Shown here one piece after another: positions 24,680-32,866 of a stretch of DNA of 52,312 nucleotides. The translations under genes were made by a program, and so were the position numbers. The number at the start of each line of letters is the position of its first letter. Positions within the stretch are counted from its first letter, which is position 1. The DNA lies in the NCBI GenBank assembly GCA_964426135.1, contig CAYRPN010000029.1, positions 1-52,312 of the forward strand, in the 5' to 3' direction. Origin of the DNA: CAYRPN01 sp964426135 (GTDB lineage Bacteria; Planctomycetota; Phycisphaerae; Phycisphaerales; Phycisphaeraceae). The notes under the pieces are model-generated. The model had not been told where the DNA came from. It ran no database searches and saw nothing but the letters and a program-made list of their open reading frames with translations.

Positions 24680-25537
24680 TCAAAGTCCGCACACTGAACG
24701 AATGTGCCCCGCCAGCGCCTCGTGCAGTTTCGTCGCCACCGGCCAGACGCCTTTTCCCACGGGCTTGCCACCCACGCTGACGATCGGCGTCACGTGTGAT
24801 GTCGTGCCCATGATGATCACCTCGTCGGCGCCGAGCAGTTCCTCCACCGTGTAGGCGCGCTCGATCACCGGCACGCCGACCTTGCGTGCAAGATCGAGCA
24901 CCGTGGCGCGGGTAATGCTTGGGAGAATCCACTGGTTGGCTGGATGCGTCCATAGCTCGCCGCCGCGCACGATGCCGACGCTGGTGGCAGCTCCTTCGGT
25001 GACGATGTCGCCGCGATGCAGGATCGCTTCATACGCACCCTGCTCCTCCGCCGCCTGCCGGGCCAGCACGTTGGGCAGCAGCATCAGCGACTTGACGCAG
25101 CACAGGCTCCAACGGATGTCCTCTTGCAGAATCGCGGTTTTGCCTGCCGGCGGCGGCGCGCTCGGATCGAACGGCGTCGCGCTGTAGGCGATGACGAACA
25201 TCGTCGGCTTCGTTTCGGCGGGAAACGGATGGCGGCGAGGCGCCGGCCCGCGCGTCACCTGCCAGTAGACGATCGCGTCCTTCAACTGGTTCTTGCGCAT
25301 CAGCTCATCGCTGATTTCGCCGAGGCGGGAGACATCCGCCGGCTCGGGAATGCGGATCATCGCCAGAGAATTCTTCAGGCGCTGGATGTGTTCCGCCATC
25401 GCAAACGGCACGCCGCCGTAATAGCGCGTGACCTCGTAGACGCCGTCGGCAAACATCGCGCCGCGGTCTTCGATGTCCAGCGTCGCCGCCGACTTGGGAA
25501 TGATCTGGCCGTTGAGATAAACGAAGCGATCGTGCAT
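24680..25537 (-). CDS. dat: D-amino-acid transaminase (class IV PLP aminotransferase)
   Basis: The 285-residue fold-type IV aminotransferase is of normal family length. YLNGQIIPKSAATLDIEDRGAMFADGVYEVTRYYGG opens the domain. The PLP lysine is expected near residue 148 in CVKSLMLLPNVLARQAAEEQGAYEAIL, a segment close to D-alanine aminotransferases. GADEVIIMGTTSHVTPIVSVGGKPVGKG near the end binds the cofactor phosphate. The enzyme moves amino groups between D-alanine or D-glutamate and 2-oxo acids, supplying D-amino acids for the cell wall; branched-chain aminotransferase or ADC lyase are less likely given the motifs. The ATG at 25537 begins the family's usual N-terminus; the longer frame to 25570 only adds unrelated residues. 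A coiled-coil protein gene lies 40 bases upstream on the same strand. Confidence 0.88.
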   Translation of the reverse strand: MHDRFVYLNGQIIPKSAATLDIEDRGAMFADGVYEVTRYYGGVPFAMAEHIQRLKNSLAMIRIPEPADVSRLGEISDELMRKNQLKDAIVYWQVTRGPAPRRHPFPAETKPTMFVIAYSATPFDPSAPPPAGKTAILQEDIRWSLCCVKSLMLLPNVLARQAAEEQGAYEAILHRGDIVTEGAATSVGIVRGGELWTHPANQWILPSITRATVLDLARKVGVPVIERAYTVEELLGADEVIIMGTTSHVTPIVSVGGKPVGKGVWPVATKLHEALAGHIRSVCGL

Positions 25538-25577
25538 GTCGGAAGAATAGCAGGTCGGCGGCGGCGGCAAGTGGCGG

Positions 25578-26546
25578 CTACAGGGTCTCGATCAGCAACT
25601 GATGCCGCCCCTCAATGACACTGAGCTGATCGTGGTTCTTGCGCCTGTCTTCGGTCAGTTCCTTGAGCTTTTGCTCCAGCTTCTTGAGAGCGGCCGTCAC
25701 ACTGGACTTAGTCTCGCGTAGTTTCGACTGCACCATCCAATCGATCACCATGTTGTCGAATAGAACGTCGGCGAAGCGCCCCAAATCGCCGAAATCAAGC
25801 GGCTTGCCGATGGCGCTGTCGCAGAGCGGGGCGACGTCCTTCACCTCCTGCTCGAATCGCCGCAGACGTTGTTGGCCCTCATCGATCAACTCACGAACCT
25901 TGTCGATGCGTTGATGCTTGACGTAGGAGGCGACCAGGCCGCCGCCGACCATGTCGAAAACGCCCCAGTTCATCGCGCTGCCCAGCGTGTCCAGAGCGTC
26001 GCTCAGCGACCGTCTGGCGGCATCGCCTGCCGCGATGGCTTCGTTCAGCTCCTTCTCATTGGACCGCAAGTCGGCCAGCATCGCCGCCAGTCCCAGCACT
26101 TCCTCCGCCTGCGGATTATTTGTCGTCCTTAAGAACTCTTGTTTCTCCGTTAGCGCTGCCCTGAATCGCTCGACCGGGTTGCCGATGGCGGAAAATCGCG
26201 ATTGCAGTTCGTCCACTTCGCCTTCTAGAAACGCGATCTCCGAGGCGCATTGGTCGCGGCTCAATTGAGCGGTGAGCAGTTGCTGCCGCTCCCGTCGCAT
26301 CGCGTTCTCCTTGTCGCCGAGCACCGTTTGAAACAGATTGGTCAGACTCAGCCCTTCCAGCTTGCGAACGTCATCCGCCTCTTGAGACAGCCGCGCTTCG
26401 AGATGACCTCGCTTTTCTCGCAACTTGAGGAGCGTCGATCTCGCTTCCTCCAGATCCTTCTCCAGTTTGTCGCGCTCGCGGATATCGGATCGCGCCGACG
26501 CAATCTTCCTGTCAATCGTCCGCAACTGCGATGATGCTGCCGTCAT
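25578..26546 (-). CDS. Long coiled-coil protein of unknown function
   Basis: The 322-residue soluble protein is mostly helical. Heptad-rich segments run at about 3-75 (RTIDRKIASARSDIRERDKL, then EARSTLLKLREKRGHLEARL), about 95-150 and about 275-315 (LRETKSSVTAALKKLEQKLK). Between them is a globular-looking stretch with MNWGVFDMVGGGLVASYVKH and LCDSAIGKPLDFGDLGRFADVLFDNMVIDWMVQ. No nucleotide-binding motif, signal peptide or membrane segment is visible, so it is neither an SMC-type ATPase nor an exported protein. I do not recognise a named family with confidence. AGGAGG seven bases before the ATG at 26546 fixes the start; the frame extends to 26612 without such a box. It is transcribed away from the FtsX-like gene and towards dat. 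Confidence 0.75.
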   Translation of the reverse strand: MTAASSQLRTIDRKIASARSDIRERDKLEKDLEEARSTLLKLREKRGHLEARLSQEADDVRKLEGLSLTNLFQTVLGDKENAMRRERQQLLTAQLSRDQCASEIAFLEGEVDELQSRFSAIGNPVERFRAALTEKQEFLRTTNNPQAEEVLGLAAMLADLRSNEKELNEAIAAGDAARRSLSDALDTLGSAMNWGVFDMVGGGLVASYVKHQRIDKVRELIDEGQQRLRRFEQEVKDVAPLCDSAIGKPLDFGDLGRFADVLFDNMVIDWMVQSKLRETKSSVTAALKKLEQKLKELTEDRRKNHDQLSVIEGRHQLLIETL

Positions 26547-26617
26547 GGCATTGCCTCCTGGAGATGGGTCTCGCCATCGGTAGGCGTTAGAATACCAACC
26601 AACGAAGGCCACAAGCG

Positions 26618-27967
26618 ATGAATCTTTCCCATCTGATCCTCCGCGAGATGCTCCACCGCAAGGTGAACACGCTGCTCAGTTTCGTCAGCGTCGTCGCGGC
26701 GGTGGCGTGCCTCGTCGCCGGTCTGACGCTGCTGCGCGGGCATGACCTGGAGACCGATCGCATCCTGACCGACATGGCTCAGCAGTCCAAGGCGCAGCTC
26801 GCCGCGCTCCGCGCGGAAACAGAGATGCGCACGAACCAACTGCTCGACGATTACCGGAAGATCGTGCTGGAGCTCGGCTTCAACGTTTTCATCCTGCCGA
26901 AGGAAGCGAATCTCGCCCAGGGCGCGCCGGGTGCCGTGGGCAGCAGCGCGGCTCAGATGCCTTACGAGTTCGTCCGCAAGCTTGCCGATGCGGACATCAT
27001 CACCATCGAGCACCTGCTGCCGAGTTTGTCCGCCCCTGTTTTCTGGAAGGAACAGAAAGCGCAGATCACGCTCACCGGGATTCACGGCGAAGTCGCCAAG
27101 GCCGGAAAGAAGGCGAAGAAGCCGCTGATCCAGCCGGTGGAACCGGGGCAGATCGTGCTGGGCTACAGCGTCGCCACGCAGCACCAATTCAAGCCCGGCG
27201 ACAAGATCGCGCTGCTCGACGAGTCATTCACCGTCACGCGCGTCCACGATTTCCGCGGCACCAGCGACGACCACACGGTGTGGATCGATCTGAAACAGGC
27301 GCAGAAGATGCTCGGCAAGGACGGTGTCATCACCGCGATTCAGGCAATCAACTGCCTCGCGCCGAATTGCCATCCCGATGCCACGGGGATTCCGTCGGTG
27401 ACGCAGGAGATCGCGAAGGTGCTGCCGCAGACGCAGGTGATCATCGACATGGGCAAGGCGAAGACGCGCATCGACGCCCGGCAGCGCGCCGCCGCCGAGG
27501 CCAGAGCCGCGCTGGAGCAGGAAGATCGCCGCGGCAGCGACGCGATGCGGCAGGAAACTTCCCGTCGCGCCCAGTTGCGCGGCGAGATGGAAGGATTCGC
27601 CTCCGTGCTCATCCCCATTGTGATTCTGGGCTGCGGCCTGTGGATCGGCCTGCTCGCCATGAACAACGCCCGGGAACGGCGCGGCGAGATCGGCATCCTC
27701 CGCGCGCTGGGGCTGGGCTCGGCCGCGATTCTGAAAATGTTTCTAGGCAAGGCGGTGATCATCGGCCTCGCCGGCGCGGCTCTCGGTTACGGCACGGGTC
27801 TGGCGGCCGGCGCGGTCTTCAGCGCGTCCGACACGCGCCAGCTCGCCGATGCATCGCTGCCTCTGGCCGTGCTGATCGCGGCGCCGCTGCTGGCAACGCT
27901 CGCCGCCTGGCTGCCGGCGATGCTCGCGGCCCAGCAGGACCCGGCAACGGTGCTGGGCGCGGAGTGA
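26618..27967 (+). CDS. FtsX/MacB-like ABC transporter permease
   Basis: The 449-residue membrane protein starts with MNLSHLILREMLHRKVNTLLSFVSVVAAVACLVAG, the usual cytoplasmic lead-in and first transmembrane helix of MacB/LolC permeases. A periplasmic core of some 270 residues follows, with EYG-poor but MacB-like beta segments (FWKEQKAQITLTGIHGEV, LGYSVATQHQFKPGDKIAL). Three further helices (about 325-345, 370-395 and 415-440) form the FtsX domain, with MNNARERRGEIGILRALGLGSAAILKMFLGKA, the coupling-helix signature. Such permeases need an ATPase partner of the LolD/MacB type; none lies in the window. It may act in lipoprotein handling or export of a small molecule. A 195-bp element has inserted exactly at its stop codon, duplicating TGAAA without changing the protein. 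Confidence 0.85.
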   Translation: MNLSHLILREMLHRKVNTLLSFVSVVAAVACLVAGLTLLRGHDLETDRILTDMAQQSKAQLAALRAETEMRTNQLLDDYRKIVLELGFNVFILPKEANLAQGAPGAVGSSAAQMPYEFVRKLADADIITIEHLLPSLSAPVFWKEQKAQITLTGIHGEVAKAGKKAKKPLIQPVEPGQIVLGYSVATQHQFKPGDKIALLDESFTVTRVHDFRGTSDDHTVWIDLKQAQKMLGKDGVITAIQAINCLAPNCHPDATGIPSVTQEIAKVLPQTQVIIDMGKAKTRIDARQRAAAEARAALEQEDRRGSDAMRQETSRRAQLRGEMEGFASVLIPIVILGCGLWIGLLAMNNARERRGEIGILRALGLGSAAILKMFLGKAVIIGLAGAALGYGTGLAAGAVFSASDTRQLADASLPLAVLIAAPLLATLAAWLPAMLAAQQDPATVLGAE

Positions 27968-27969
27968 AA

Positions 27970-28164
27970 ACCTGAGTTTCGGATAAGCCGCAGCGTTGCG
28001 CCGTTAGCCCCCGGCTCCGCCGGGGGAGGAGCGCGGTAGAGATCAATCGCGCAAGAACCGCACGGCAGCATCCGCGCTTCGACGATCATCGACCGCAAAT
28101 TGCCCGCCACCATCGCCCCACCCCCGGCGGAGCCGGGGGCTAATGGCTTATCCGAAACTCAGGT
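27970..28164. mobile_element. 195-bp MITE-like element, copy 1
   Basis: Perfect 20-bp terminal inverted repeats (ACCTGAGTTTCGGATAAGCC at the left, its complement at 28145-28164) and a perfect 23-bp subterminal pair (28004-28026 and 28121-28143). Exact 5-bp target duplication TGAAA at 27965-27969 and 28165-28169. It encodes no protein. The duplication includes the stop codon TGA of the permease gene. The second copy is at 32867. Confidence 0.95.
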
Positions 28165-28170
28165 TGAAAC

Positions 28171-28198
28171 GAAAAACGGCAGCCAGTGGCTGCCGTTT
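28171..28198 (-). terminator. Rho-independent terminator of tRNA-Leu
   Basis: Read on the minus strand, AACGGCAGCC, a 3-base loop and GGCTGCCGTT are followed by TTTCGTTT, 10 bases past the tRNA 3' end. A classic strong stem with U-run. Confidence 0.85.
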
Positions 28199-28207
28199 CG
28201 TCGTCAA

Positions 28208-28292
28208 TGCGGTCGAGAGGATTTGAACCTCCATGGGTGTTGAGCCCGCCAGCACCTCAAGCTGGTGCGTCTGCCAATTTCGCCACGACCGC
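28208..28292 (-). tRNA. tRNA-Leu (anticodon GAG)
   Basis: The 85-nt cloverleaf has acceptor arms GCGGTCG and CGACCGC with discriminator A, D-arm containing AAATTGGCAGAC, anticodon arm CCAGC-TTGAGGT-GCTGG reading GAG, a long variable arm (CGGGCTCAACACCCAT) and T-arm GAGGTTCAAATCCTC. The long variable arm and discriminator A fit class II leucine tRNA. The CCA end is not encoded. A promoter and a terminator flank it. Confidence 0.95.
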
Positions 28293-28323
28293 GGCGGCAC
28301 TGGGGAGTGCTGTCGAATGGAAC

Positions 28324-28351
28324 AGTATAGAAACGTCCGCGCAATTGTCGA
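28324..28351 (-). promoter_or_regulatory. Sigma-70-type promoter of tRNA-Leu
   Basis: On the minus strand TCGACA (28351-28346), a 16-base spacer and TATACT (28329-28324) lie about 31 bases before the mature tRNA 5' end, a good match to TTGACA/TATAAT. The 190-base gap to the nucleoside hydrolase gene holds nothing else recognisable. Confidence 0.65.
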
Positions 28352-28482
28352 GTTCCCGCGAATCTCCGACAAGCCTCGACGTTTGCAGGCGGCCTCCTCC
28401 GCGGTCATGGGCAGGGGTTGATCGACCATGATCGGGCTTCCCACCCAACAACGGCCCCCCAAAAGTCTCAAAGTGGGAGGTT

Positions 28483-30498
28483 TCATTCGCCCGGCTCGTA
28501 AAGCAGCAGATCATCGATGAGCATTTCTCCGCCCTTCGCCAGATGGAAATCGATGGCGTCAACCTCGTCGCCCTTTTTCGCAGGAGCAGGCCTGCCATCA
28601 AGGTCTGTCGCGTCCTTGAAATCAACGGTCGCCTCCGACCAGGCATCGACCTTCAGCCCCTTGAGAACGACGGCTCGTTCCTGCTTCCTCTCGACATGGG
28701 TCAACGTCACGCGGGCCTGCTGCGTCCCGATCAGTTTGTAGCGGAACGTCAGTCGAGTACTGGCGCCGAGCATGCGCTGGCCGCGCAGATGGATGCGCAG
28801 CCATTGCGGGCCGTCCTTGTGTGCTGCGTCGCGCGGCACAGATCGGGCCGCCTTCCAGAAGTATCCCTGCCCTTCCGCGATGGCAAACGTGCCAGGCCAT
28901 TCGTTGCCTTGCTTGCCCGTATCGAAGTTGCCGGTGAACAGAATGCGGCGTGGGAACGGCCGCCGTTCGTCAGAGCCTGCCGCATCGAAAAGCACGATGT
29001 CGTCGATGAGCAGTTCCACCCCCGGCTCCGCGTAGAACTGAATGTCATCGATGCGCTCATCTTCCGAAAGCGGGCCGCCCGTGCCATCGGCGCGGCGACA
29101 CGCGGTCATGTCCACGGTCGCCTGCTGCCACTCGCCCTGCTTGAGGCCTTCGACAATCAGGTGGCGGTGGTAGCCGTTGGTGAGGGTGTAAATCTGCACG
29201 CGCAGCGCGTCGGCGCCTTTCAGGAAATAGCGAAAGCTGAGCCGCGGGCTCTTTCCCATGGGTGGCCCTGGCACGGGATTGAAAATCACCGCGCGGAGCA
29301 TCTGCTTCGGATTGCCGTGCAGGTCGTCGAAGTCGTGCGTGAGCGTGCCGCGGCAGGCGCGGCGATTACCAGCAGGAGCGGCGGGCAGGTTCGTCGTTTC
29401 CTCCTTGCCCGCCATCCACCAGCGGCGTTCGATGTCGGTGTCGAAATCTTCCGCCACGTGGACTCGGTTCGGAAACCCGCCCTGGGCGATGGGTTTGACG
29501 GGTTTGCCTGCCGGCGCGACGATCGAGGCCATGCGATCGACGAACCATTTGCGGAACTCATCCGACCTGACCTGCGTCACGAGGCGCACGTTGCCTTTGC
29601 CGGCCCCCTTTCGAACCGATCCCCGTTCGTCCACGAGCATGTCCGCATCCTGCAACGTCGCGAACCGCTCGTCGAAAGTGAGAGCGACCGCCAGCGGCGA
29701 CGTCAATGCCGGCCCTTGCTGATTCCACAATTCGTACATCGCCTGCACCTGCAGCGACAGACTCGTCCGCGGCGAGAATACCCGATCAACCTCAGTTGCG
29801 GTCAGCCTCAATGAGTCCGCAGCCGCCTCGGGAACCATCACAATCGGAACACCGGATCGCAGGACCGCGCTGGCCGCCTTCGGATCGGAGGCAAAATTGA
29901 CCTCCACGCGGCCGAGACCTCGTGCGGGTCCGGCATCTGGATTGGCACCATCGCGAAACCGGCCTCCCACGATCACCACTTGCTTGATCCAGGGCTTGCA
30001 CTCGGGCTTTTGTTCCAGCAAGCGCGCGAGGTTGGTGAGCGGGCCGGCGGCGATGATGGTGAGCTTTCCCGGCGCTGCTTTGAGGCGCGCGTGCAGCAAA
30101 TCCACCGCATCCTCCTTCACGGGTTTGCTGGTGCGGTCGAAGAGCACATCGGGGTGGTAGTAATACTGGTGCTGCGACGTAATGGGCATCGGCGACTGGT
30201 CGCCGGCGCCGGCGGCGACGGCGGTGTGGCGCCGGCCGGTTGAGGTGAGGAATCGGCAGACCATCATGGCTCGCTTGCGTGTGTCACCCGCAACGGTGGT
30301 GACGCCGCGCAGTTCCAGTTCCGGGCTCGCCAGGACGAGCGCCAGGGCAAAGGCATCATCGATGTCGGTGCCGATGTCGGTATCGAGCAGAATCGGCGTC
30401 CGCGCCGCCGGCGACGGCGACACCTGGGACCACGCCTGCTGCGGCTCCAGCGACACGTACAGCATCAGCAACGCCACCAGCAATCGTGCCTGCGACAT
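28483..30498 (-). CDS. Exported inosine-uridine nucleoside hydrolase with two C-terminal jelly rolls
   Basis: The 671-residue protein has a signal peptide (MSQARLLVALLMLYVSLEPQQAWSQ). The nucleoside-hydrolase domain (about 35-330) starts with PILLDTDIGTDIDDAFALALVLA, the DxDxxxDD calcium and ribose site, and contains LTIIAAGPLTNLARLLEQ, the usual second signature. The C-terminal 320 residues form two similar carbohydrate-binding-like jelly rolls, each with a lead LSFRYFLKGADALRVQIYTL or LTFRYKLIGTQQARVTLTHV and each closing with ELLIDDIVLFDA or EMLIDDLLLYEPG. The enzyme would split N-ribosyl bonds in a periplasmic nucleoside or a related glycoside; planctomycetes have many such exported members with unknown substrates. 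AAAGGAC precedes the ATG at 30498. No partner genes are adjacent. Confidence 0.88.
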   Translation of the reverse strand: MSQARLLVALLMLYVSLEPQQAWSQVSPSPAARTPILLDTDIGTDIDDAFALALVLASPELELRGVTTVAGDTRKRAMMVCRFLTSTGRRHTAVAAGAGDQSPMPITSQHQYYYHPDVLFDRTSKPVKEDAVDLLHARLKAAPGKLTIIAAGPLTNLARLLEQKPECKPWIKQVVIVGGRFRDGANPDAGPARGLGRVEVNFASDPKAASAVLRSGVPIVMVPEAAADSLRLTATEVDRVFSPRTSLSLQVQAMYELWNQQGPALTSPLAVALTFDERFATLQDADMLVDERGSVRKGAGKGNVRLVTQVRSDEFRKWFVDRMASIVAPAGKPVKPIAQGGFPNRVHVAEDFDTDIERRWWMAGKEETTNLPAAPAGNRRACRGTLTHDFDDLHGNPKQMLRAVIFNPVPGPPMGKSPRLSFRYFLKGADALRVQIYTLTNGYHRHLIVEGLKQGEWQQATVDMTACRRADGTGGPLSEDERIDDIQFYAEPGVELLIDDIVLFDAAGSDERRPFPRRILFTGNFDTGKQGNEWPGTFAIAEGQGYFWKAARSVPRDAAHKDGPQWLRIHLRGQRMLGASTRLTFRYKLIGTQQARVTLTHVERKQERAVVLKGLKVDAWSEATVDFKDATDLDGRPAPAKKGDEVDAIDFHLAKGGEMLIDDLLLYEPGE

Positions 30499-30586
30499 GA
30501 TCGTCCTTTCGTTTCTGGACCGCGTGGGCAATCGACGCAACCTCCCCCGCCGTCGATTATTGTGAGCTCAGTTGGAAAGGTGACCA

Positions 30587-30688
30587 AGGAGCCGTGCAAG
30601 ATTAACTCCGCCGATTCGAATCGCTTCGCTCCGAGCCGGACGACTTGGAAAGTCGTCCCACATGCGATGTTGTTCCTGCACGACTCCT
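30587..30688. repeat. 102-bp inverted-repeat element, copy B
   Basis: Same termini (AGGAGCCGTGCA; right end TGCACGACTCCT, one change) and same central palindrome as copies A (2709) and C (31319). It lies 26 bases before the HU promoter. The rest of the 347-base gap holds that promoter and the HU leader. Confidence 0.9.
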
Positions 30689-30713
30689 AACCGGACCGAA
30701 GCGGCAATCAATC

Positions 30714-30742
30714 TTGACCATGTGCGGACGTTGTGCCATACT
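30714..30742 (+). promoter_or_regulatory. Sigma-70-type promoter of the HU gene
   Basis: TTGACC (30714-30719), exactly 17 bases, then CATACT (30737-30742), about 100 bases before the HU start codon. CAGGGACG precedes the ATG as a ribosome site. Confidence 0.6.
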
Positions 30743-30845
30743 GCTCTCCGGCATCTGAGGTGAGAAGCAATCAGGCGGCCTCCGGTCTGGCGCCTGCTTC
30801 TTCAGTTGGGGGCTGGTCGCGGATATTTCAACCAGGGACGATTCC

Positions 30846-31205
30846 ATGTCGACGATCACCAAGAAGGAATTGATCGATCAGATTGCCACCTCCACCGCGG
30901 AGAAGCGTGTCGCGGTGAAGAAGATTGTCCAGGCATTTCTCGATGCCGTCATCATTGAAATGGGCAAGGGCAACCGCCTGGAGCTTCGCGATTTCGGCGT
31001 CTTCGAGGTGAAGCATCGCAAACCCCGCAAGGCTCAGAATCCAAAGACCCTCGTGCAGGTGGCCGTGCCCGCCAAGCGCACGGTCAAGTTCAAGGTCGGC
31101 CGTCTCATGAAAGCCACCCTGGCGGAAGACGGCAAAGTGCTTTCGCTGGTCGGCATGCGCCGCGAAGAGGATGAGCAGAACGATCAGCACGCGGTCGCGT
31201 CTTGA
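30846..31205 (+). CDS. HU/IHF-family DNA-binding protein
   Basis: The 119-residue nucleoid protein has the HU fold at about 3-95: TITKKELIDQIATSTAEKRVAVKKIVQAFLDAVI forms the dimer helices and RLELRDFGVFEVKHRKPRKAQNPKT is the DNA-binding beta arm. The arm sequence is nearer IHF-beta and planctomycete HU variants, with the NP at the tip that intercalates into DNA. A 25-residue tail rich in acidic and polar residues (MRREEDEQNDQHAVAS at its end) goes beyond the usual 90-95 residues. It bends and compacts DNA in the cytoplasm. A good promoter lies 100 bases upstream. The gene is flanked on both sides by oppositely oriented copies of the 102-bp repeat, which is unusual for a single housekeeping gene. 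Confidence 0.93.
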   Translation: MSTITKKELIDQIATSTAEKRVAVKKIVQAFLDAVIIEMGKGNRLELRDFGVFEVKHRKPRKAQNPKTLVQVAVPAKRTVKFKVGRLMKATLAEDGKVLSLVGMRREEDEQNDQHAVAS

Positions 31206-31318
31206 CCCCGCCTGCCCTTGCGATGCCGGATGCCTGGCACCCATTCAAACCCAGTGAAACCGAATCGACGTCGTCGGCGTCTGATGTTCTGCGCTCCGTG
31301 CGAGCCTTGAAATCCTTT

Positions 31319-31420
31319 TGGAGCCGTGCACGGTCAACAGCGCATGTGGGACGACTTTCCAAGTCGTCCGGCTCGGAACGAAGCGATTCGAATCGGCGGA
31401 GTCAATCCTGCACGGCTCCT
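31319..31420. repeat. 102-bp inverted-repeat element, copy C (reversed)
   Basis: Reverse-complement orientation relative to copies A and B, identical length, right terminus TGCACGGCTCCT at 31409-31420; the left terminus begins TGGAGCCGTGCA. It fills most of the 300-base gap between HU and bioF; the remainder shows no gene. Confidence 0.9.
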
Positions 31421-31505
31421 TTCCTCCGGTCCGCCGGCGAAGAGAGTCGAGGCGAAGCGAGCGGAACTTCACGACGCGCACTCAGACTGGTCGGGACCAT
31501 TGCCC

Positions 31506-32831
31506 ATGAAACGCTGGCGCGAAGAACTGACTGGCGACCTGGCTCGCCTGGAGCGAGCGAGCCTGCGCCGCTCGCTTCGCGTCGTGACGGCAGTTTCTAC
31601 CGACGATCATGCGGGCCTGCGCGTCCAACGCGACGGACGGACTCTGCTCAATTTCGCCAGCAACGATTACCTGGCGCTCGCGTCGCATCCGCGCCTGAAG
31701 CAGGCAGCGACCCGAGCGATCGAACAATTCGGAACCGGCAGCGGCGCCAGTCGGCTCGTGACCGGGCATCTCCCGCCGCACGCCGCCGTCGAAGCGCGAT
31801 TCGCCCGGTTCAAGCACGCCGAGGCGGCGCTGCTCTGTCCCACCGGCTATCTGGCGAATCTGGCGGTGCTCACCGCGCTGGCCGGCGCGGGCGACACGAT
31901 CTATCTCGACAAGCTCTGTCACGCCAGCCTGATCGACGCCGCTCGCTTCAGCGGAGCCACCGTCCGCGTTTACCCACACCTGAACACGGACAAACTCAAG
32001 AGGCTCCTGGAAAGACAGGAGACGGGGAGCGCGGCACAGGAATCAGTGGACGCCATCGAACTGGCCGCGCGCAGCCAGCATGCGGCAGACGACACGTCGA
32101 ACGGGGAGGGTTCCGCTGAGCCCTGTCTCCCGCTTTCCCGTTCGTCGCGTCGATTCATCGTGACTGATGCCGTGTTCTCGATGGATGGCGACATCGCGAA
32201 TCTGCCCTCGTTGTGCGACCTGGCTGAGAAGCACGACGCGATCCTCATCGTGGACGAAGCGCACGGCACAGGCGTGCTCGGCGAGTCCGGAGCAGGACTC
32301 TGCGAGGAGCAAGGAGTCGCTGACCGCGTGGACATCGTCGTCAGCACCGCGAGCAAGGCACTGGGTGGGCTCGGCGGCATCGTCACGAGCTGCCGCGAAG
32401 TCATCGACACGCTGGTCAATCGCGCTCGCTCATTTATTTTCACGACCGCCGCGCCGGCGGCGCAGGCGGCCGCCATCGATGCGGCACTCGATGTGATCCG
32501 CGATGAACCGGTTCGGCGGCAGCGGGTGCGAGAACTGGCGAGATCGGTGCGACAGTTGCTCCACGATCTGCAACCAGCCGGCGCTGCACCACCGACTGAC
32601 GCCGTCGAGGCGCAGATTCCCATCGTCCCCATCCTGACCGGCGGCGCACCCGCCGCGATCGCGCTGGCGTCGCATCTGGAACAGCACGGCATCCTCGCGC
32701 CGGCCATTCGGCCCCCTGCCGTCGCACCCGGCGCGGCGCGAGTCCGGCTGAGCCTCAGGGCCGACATGGATGACAGTCACTTGACAGCGTTGCGACGGGC
32801 GCTGGAGTTGTGGCTGACTCATTCACGATGA
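31506..32831 (+). CDS. bioF: 8-amino-7-oxononanoate synthase-like alpha-oxoamine synthase
   Basis: The 441-residue PLP enzyme is of the alpha-oxoamine synthase family. LLNFASNDYLALASHPRLKQAA and FGTGSGASRLVTGHLPPHAAVEARFARF are the family opening; AAALLCPTGYLANLAVL follows. DAVFSMDGDIANLPSLCDLAEKHDAILIVDEAHGTGVLG holds the cofactor Asp and His, and STASKALGGLGG carries the Schiff-base lysine near residue 283. It should condense pimeloyl thioester with L-alanine in biotin synthesis; 2-amino-3-ketobutyrate ligase is a close alternative and there are no other biotin genes here to settle it. About 43 residues (QETGS to CLPLSRSS) are extra, encoded by a 130-bp palindromic insert. The ATG at 31506 fits the family start; the longer frame to 31326 reads through a repeat. 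Confidence 0.85.
   Translation: MKRWREELTGDLARLERASLRRSLRVVTAVSTDDHAGLRVQRDGRTLLNFASNDYLALASHPRLKQAATRAIEQFGTGSGASRLVTGHLPPHAAVEARFARFKHAEAALLCPTGYLANLAVLTALAGAGDTIYLDKLCHASLIDAARFSGATVRVYPHLNTDKLKRLLERQETGSAAQESVDAIELAARSQHAADDTSNGEGSAEPCLPLSRSSRRFIVTDAVFSMDGDIANLPSLCDLAEKHDAILIVDEAHGTGVLGESGAGLCEEQGVADRVDIVVSTASKALGGLGGIVTSCREVIDTLVNRARSFIFTTAAPAAQAAAIDAALDVIRDEPVRRQRVRELARSVRQLLHDLQPAGAAPPTDAVEAQIPIVPILTGGAPAAIALASHLEQHGILAPAIRPPAVAPGAARVRLSLRADMDDSHLTALRRALELWLTHSR
32009..32138. repeat. Palindromic in-frame insert in bioF
   Basis: Imperfect 26-nt arms (32009-32034, starting GGAAAGACAGGAGACGGG; 32113-32138, ending TGTCTCCCGCTTTCC) enclose about 78 bases. The arms lie at the limits of residues absent from ordinary BioF proteins, and the frame is kept. 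Confidence 0.75.
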
Positions 32832-32866
32832 CCCGTTGCATCGAGCGGGTCCCCGCGAACTTCATC

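Noticed and set aside
25578..26546. SMC/Rad50-type ATPase
   Set aside because: Coiled coils are present but there is no Walker A, Walker B or signature motif.
28004..28143. Structured non-coding RNA within the 195-bp element
   Set aside because: The strong hairpins are explained by transposon-like inverted ends with target duplications; no promoter is seen for it.
31326..31505. Upstream extension of bioF
   Set aside because: The extension is translation of the 102-bp element and intergenic DNA; the family N-terminus begins at 31506.
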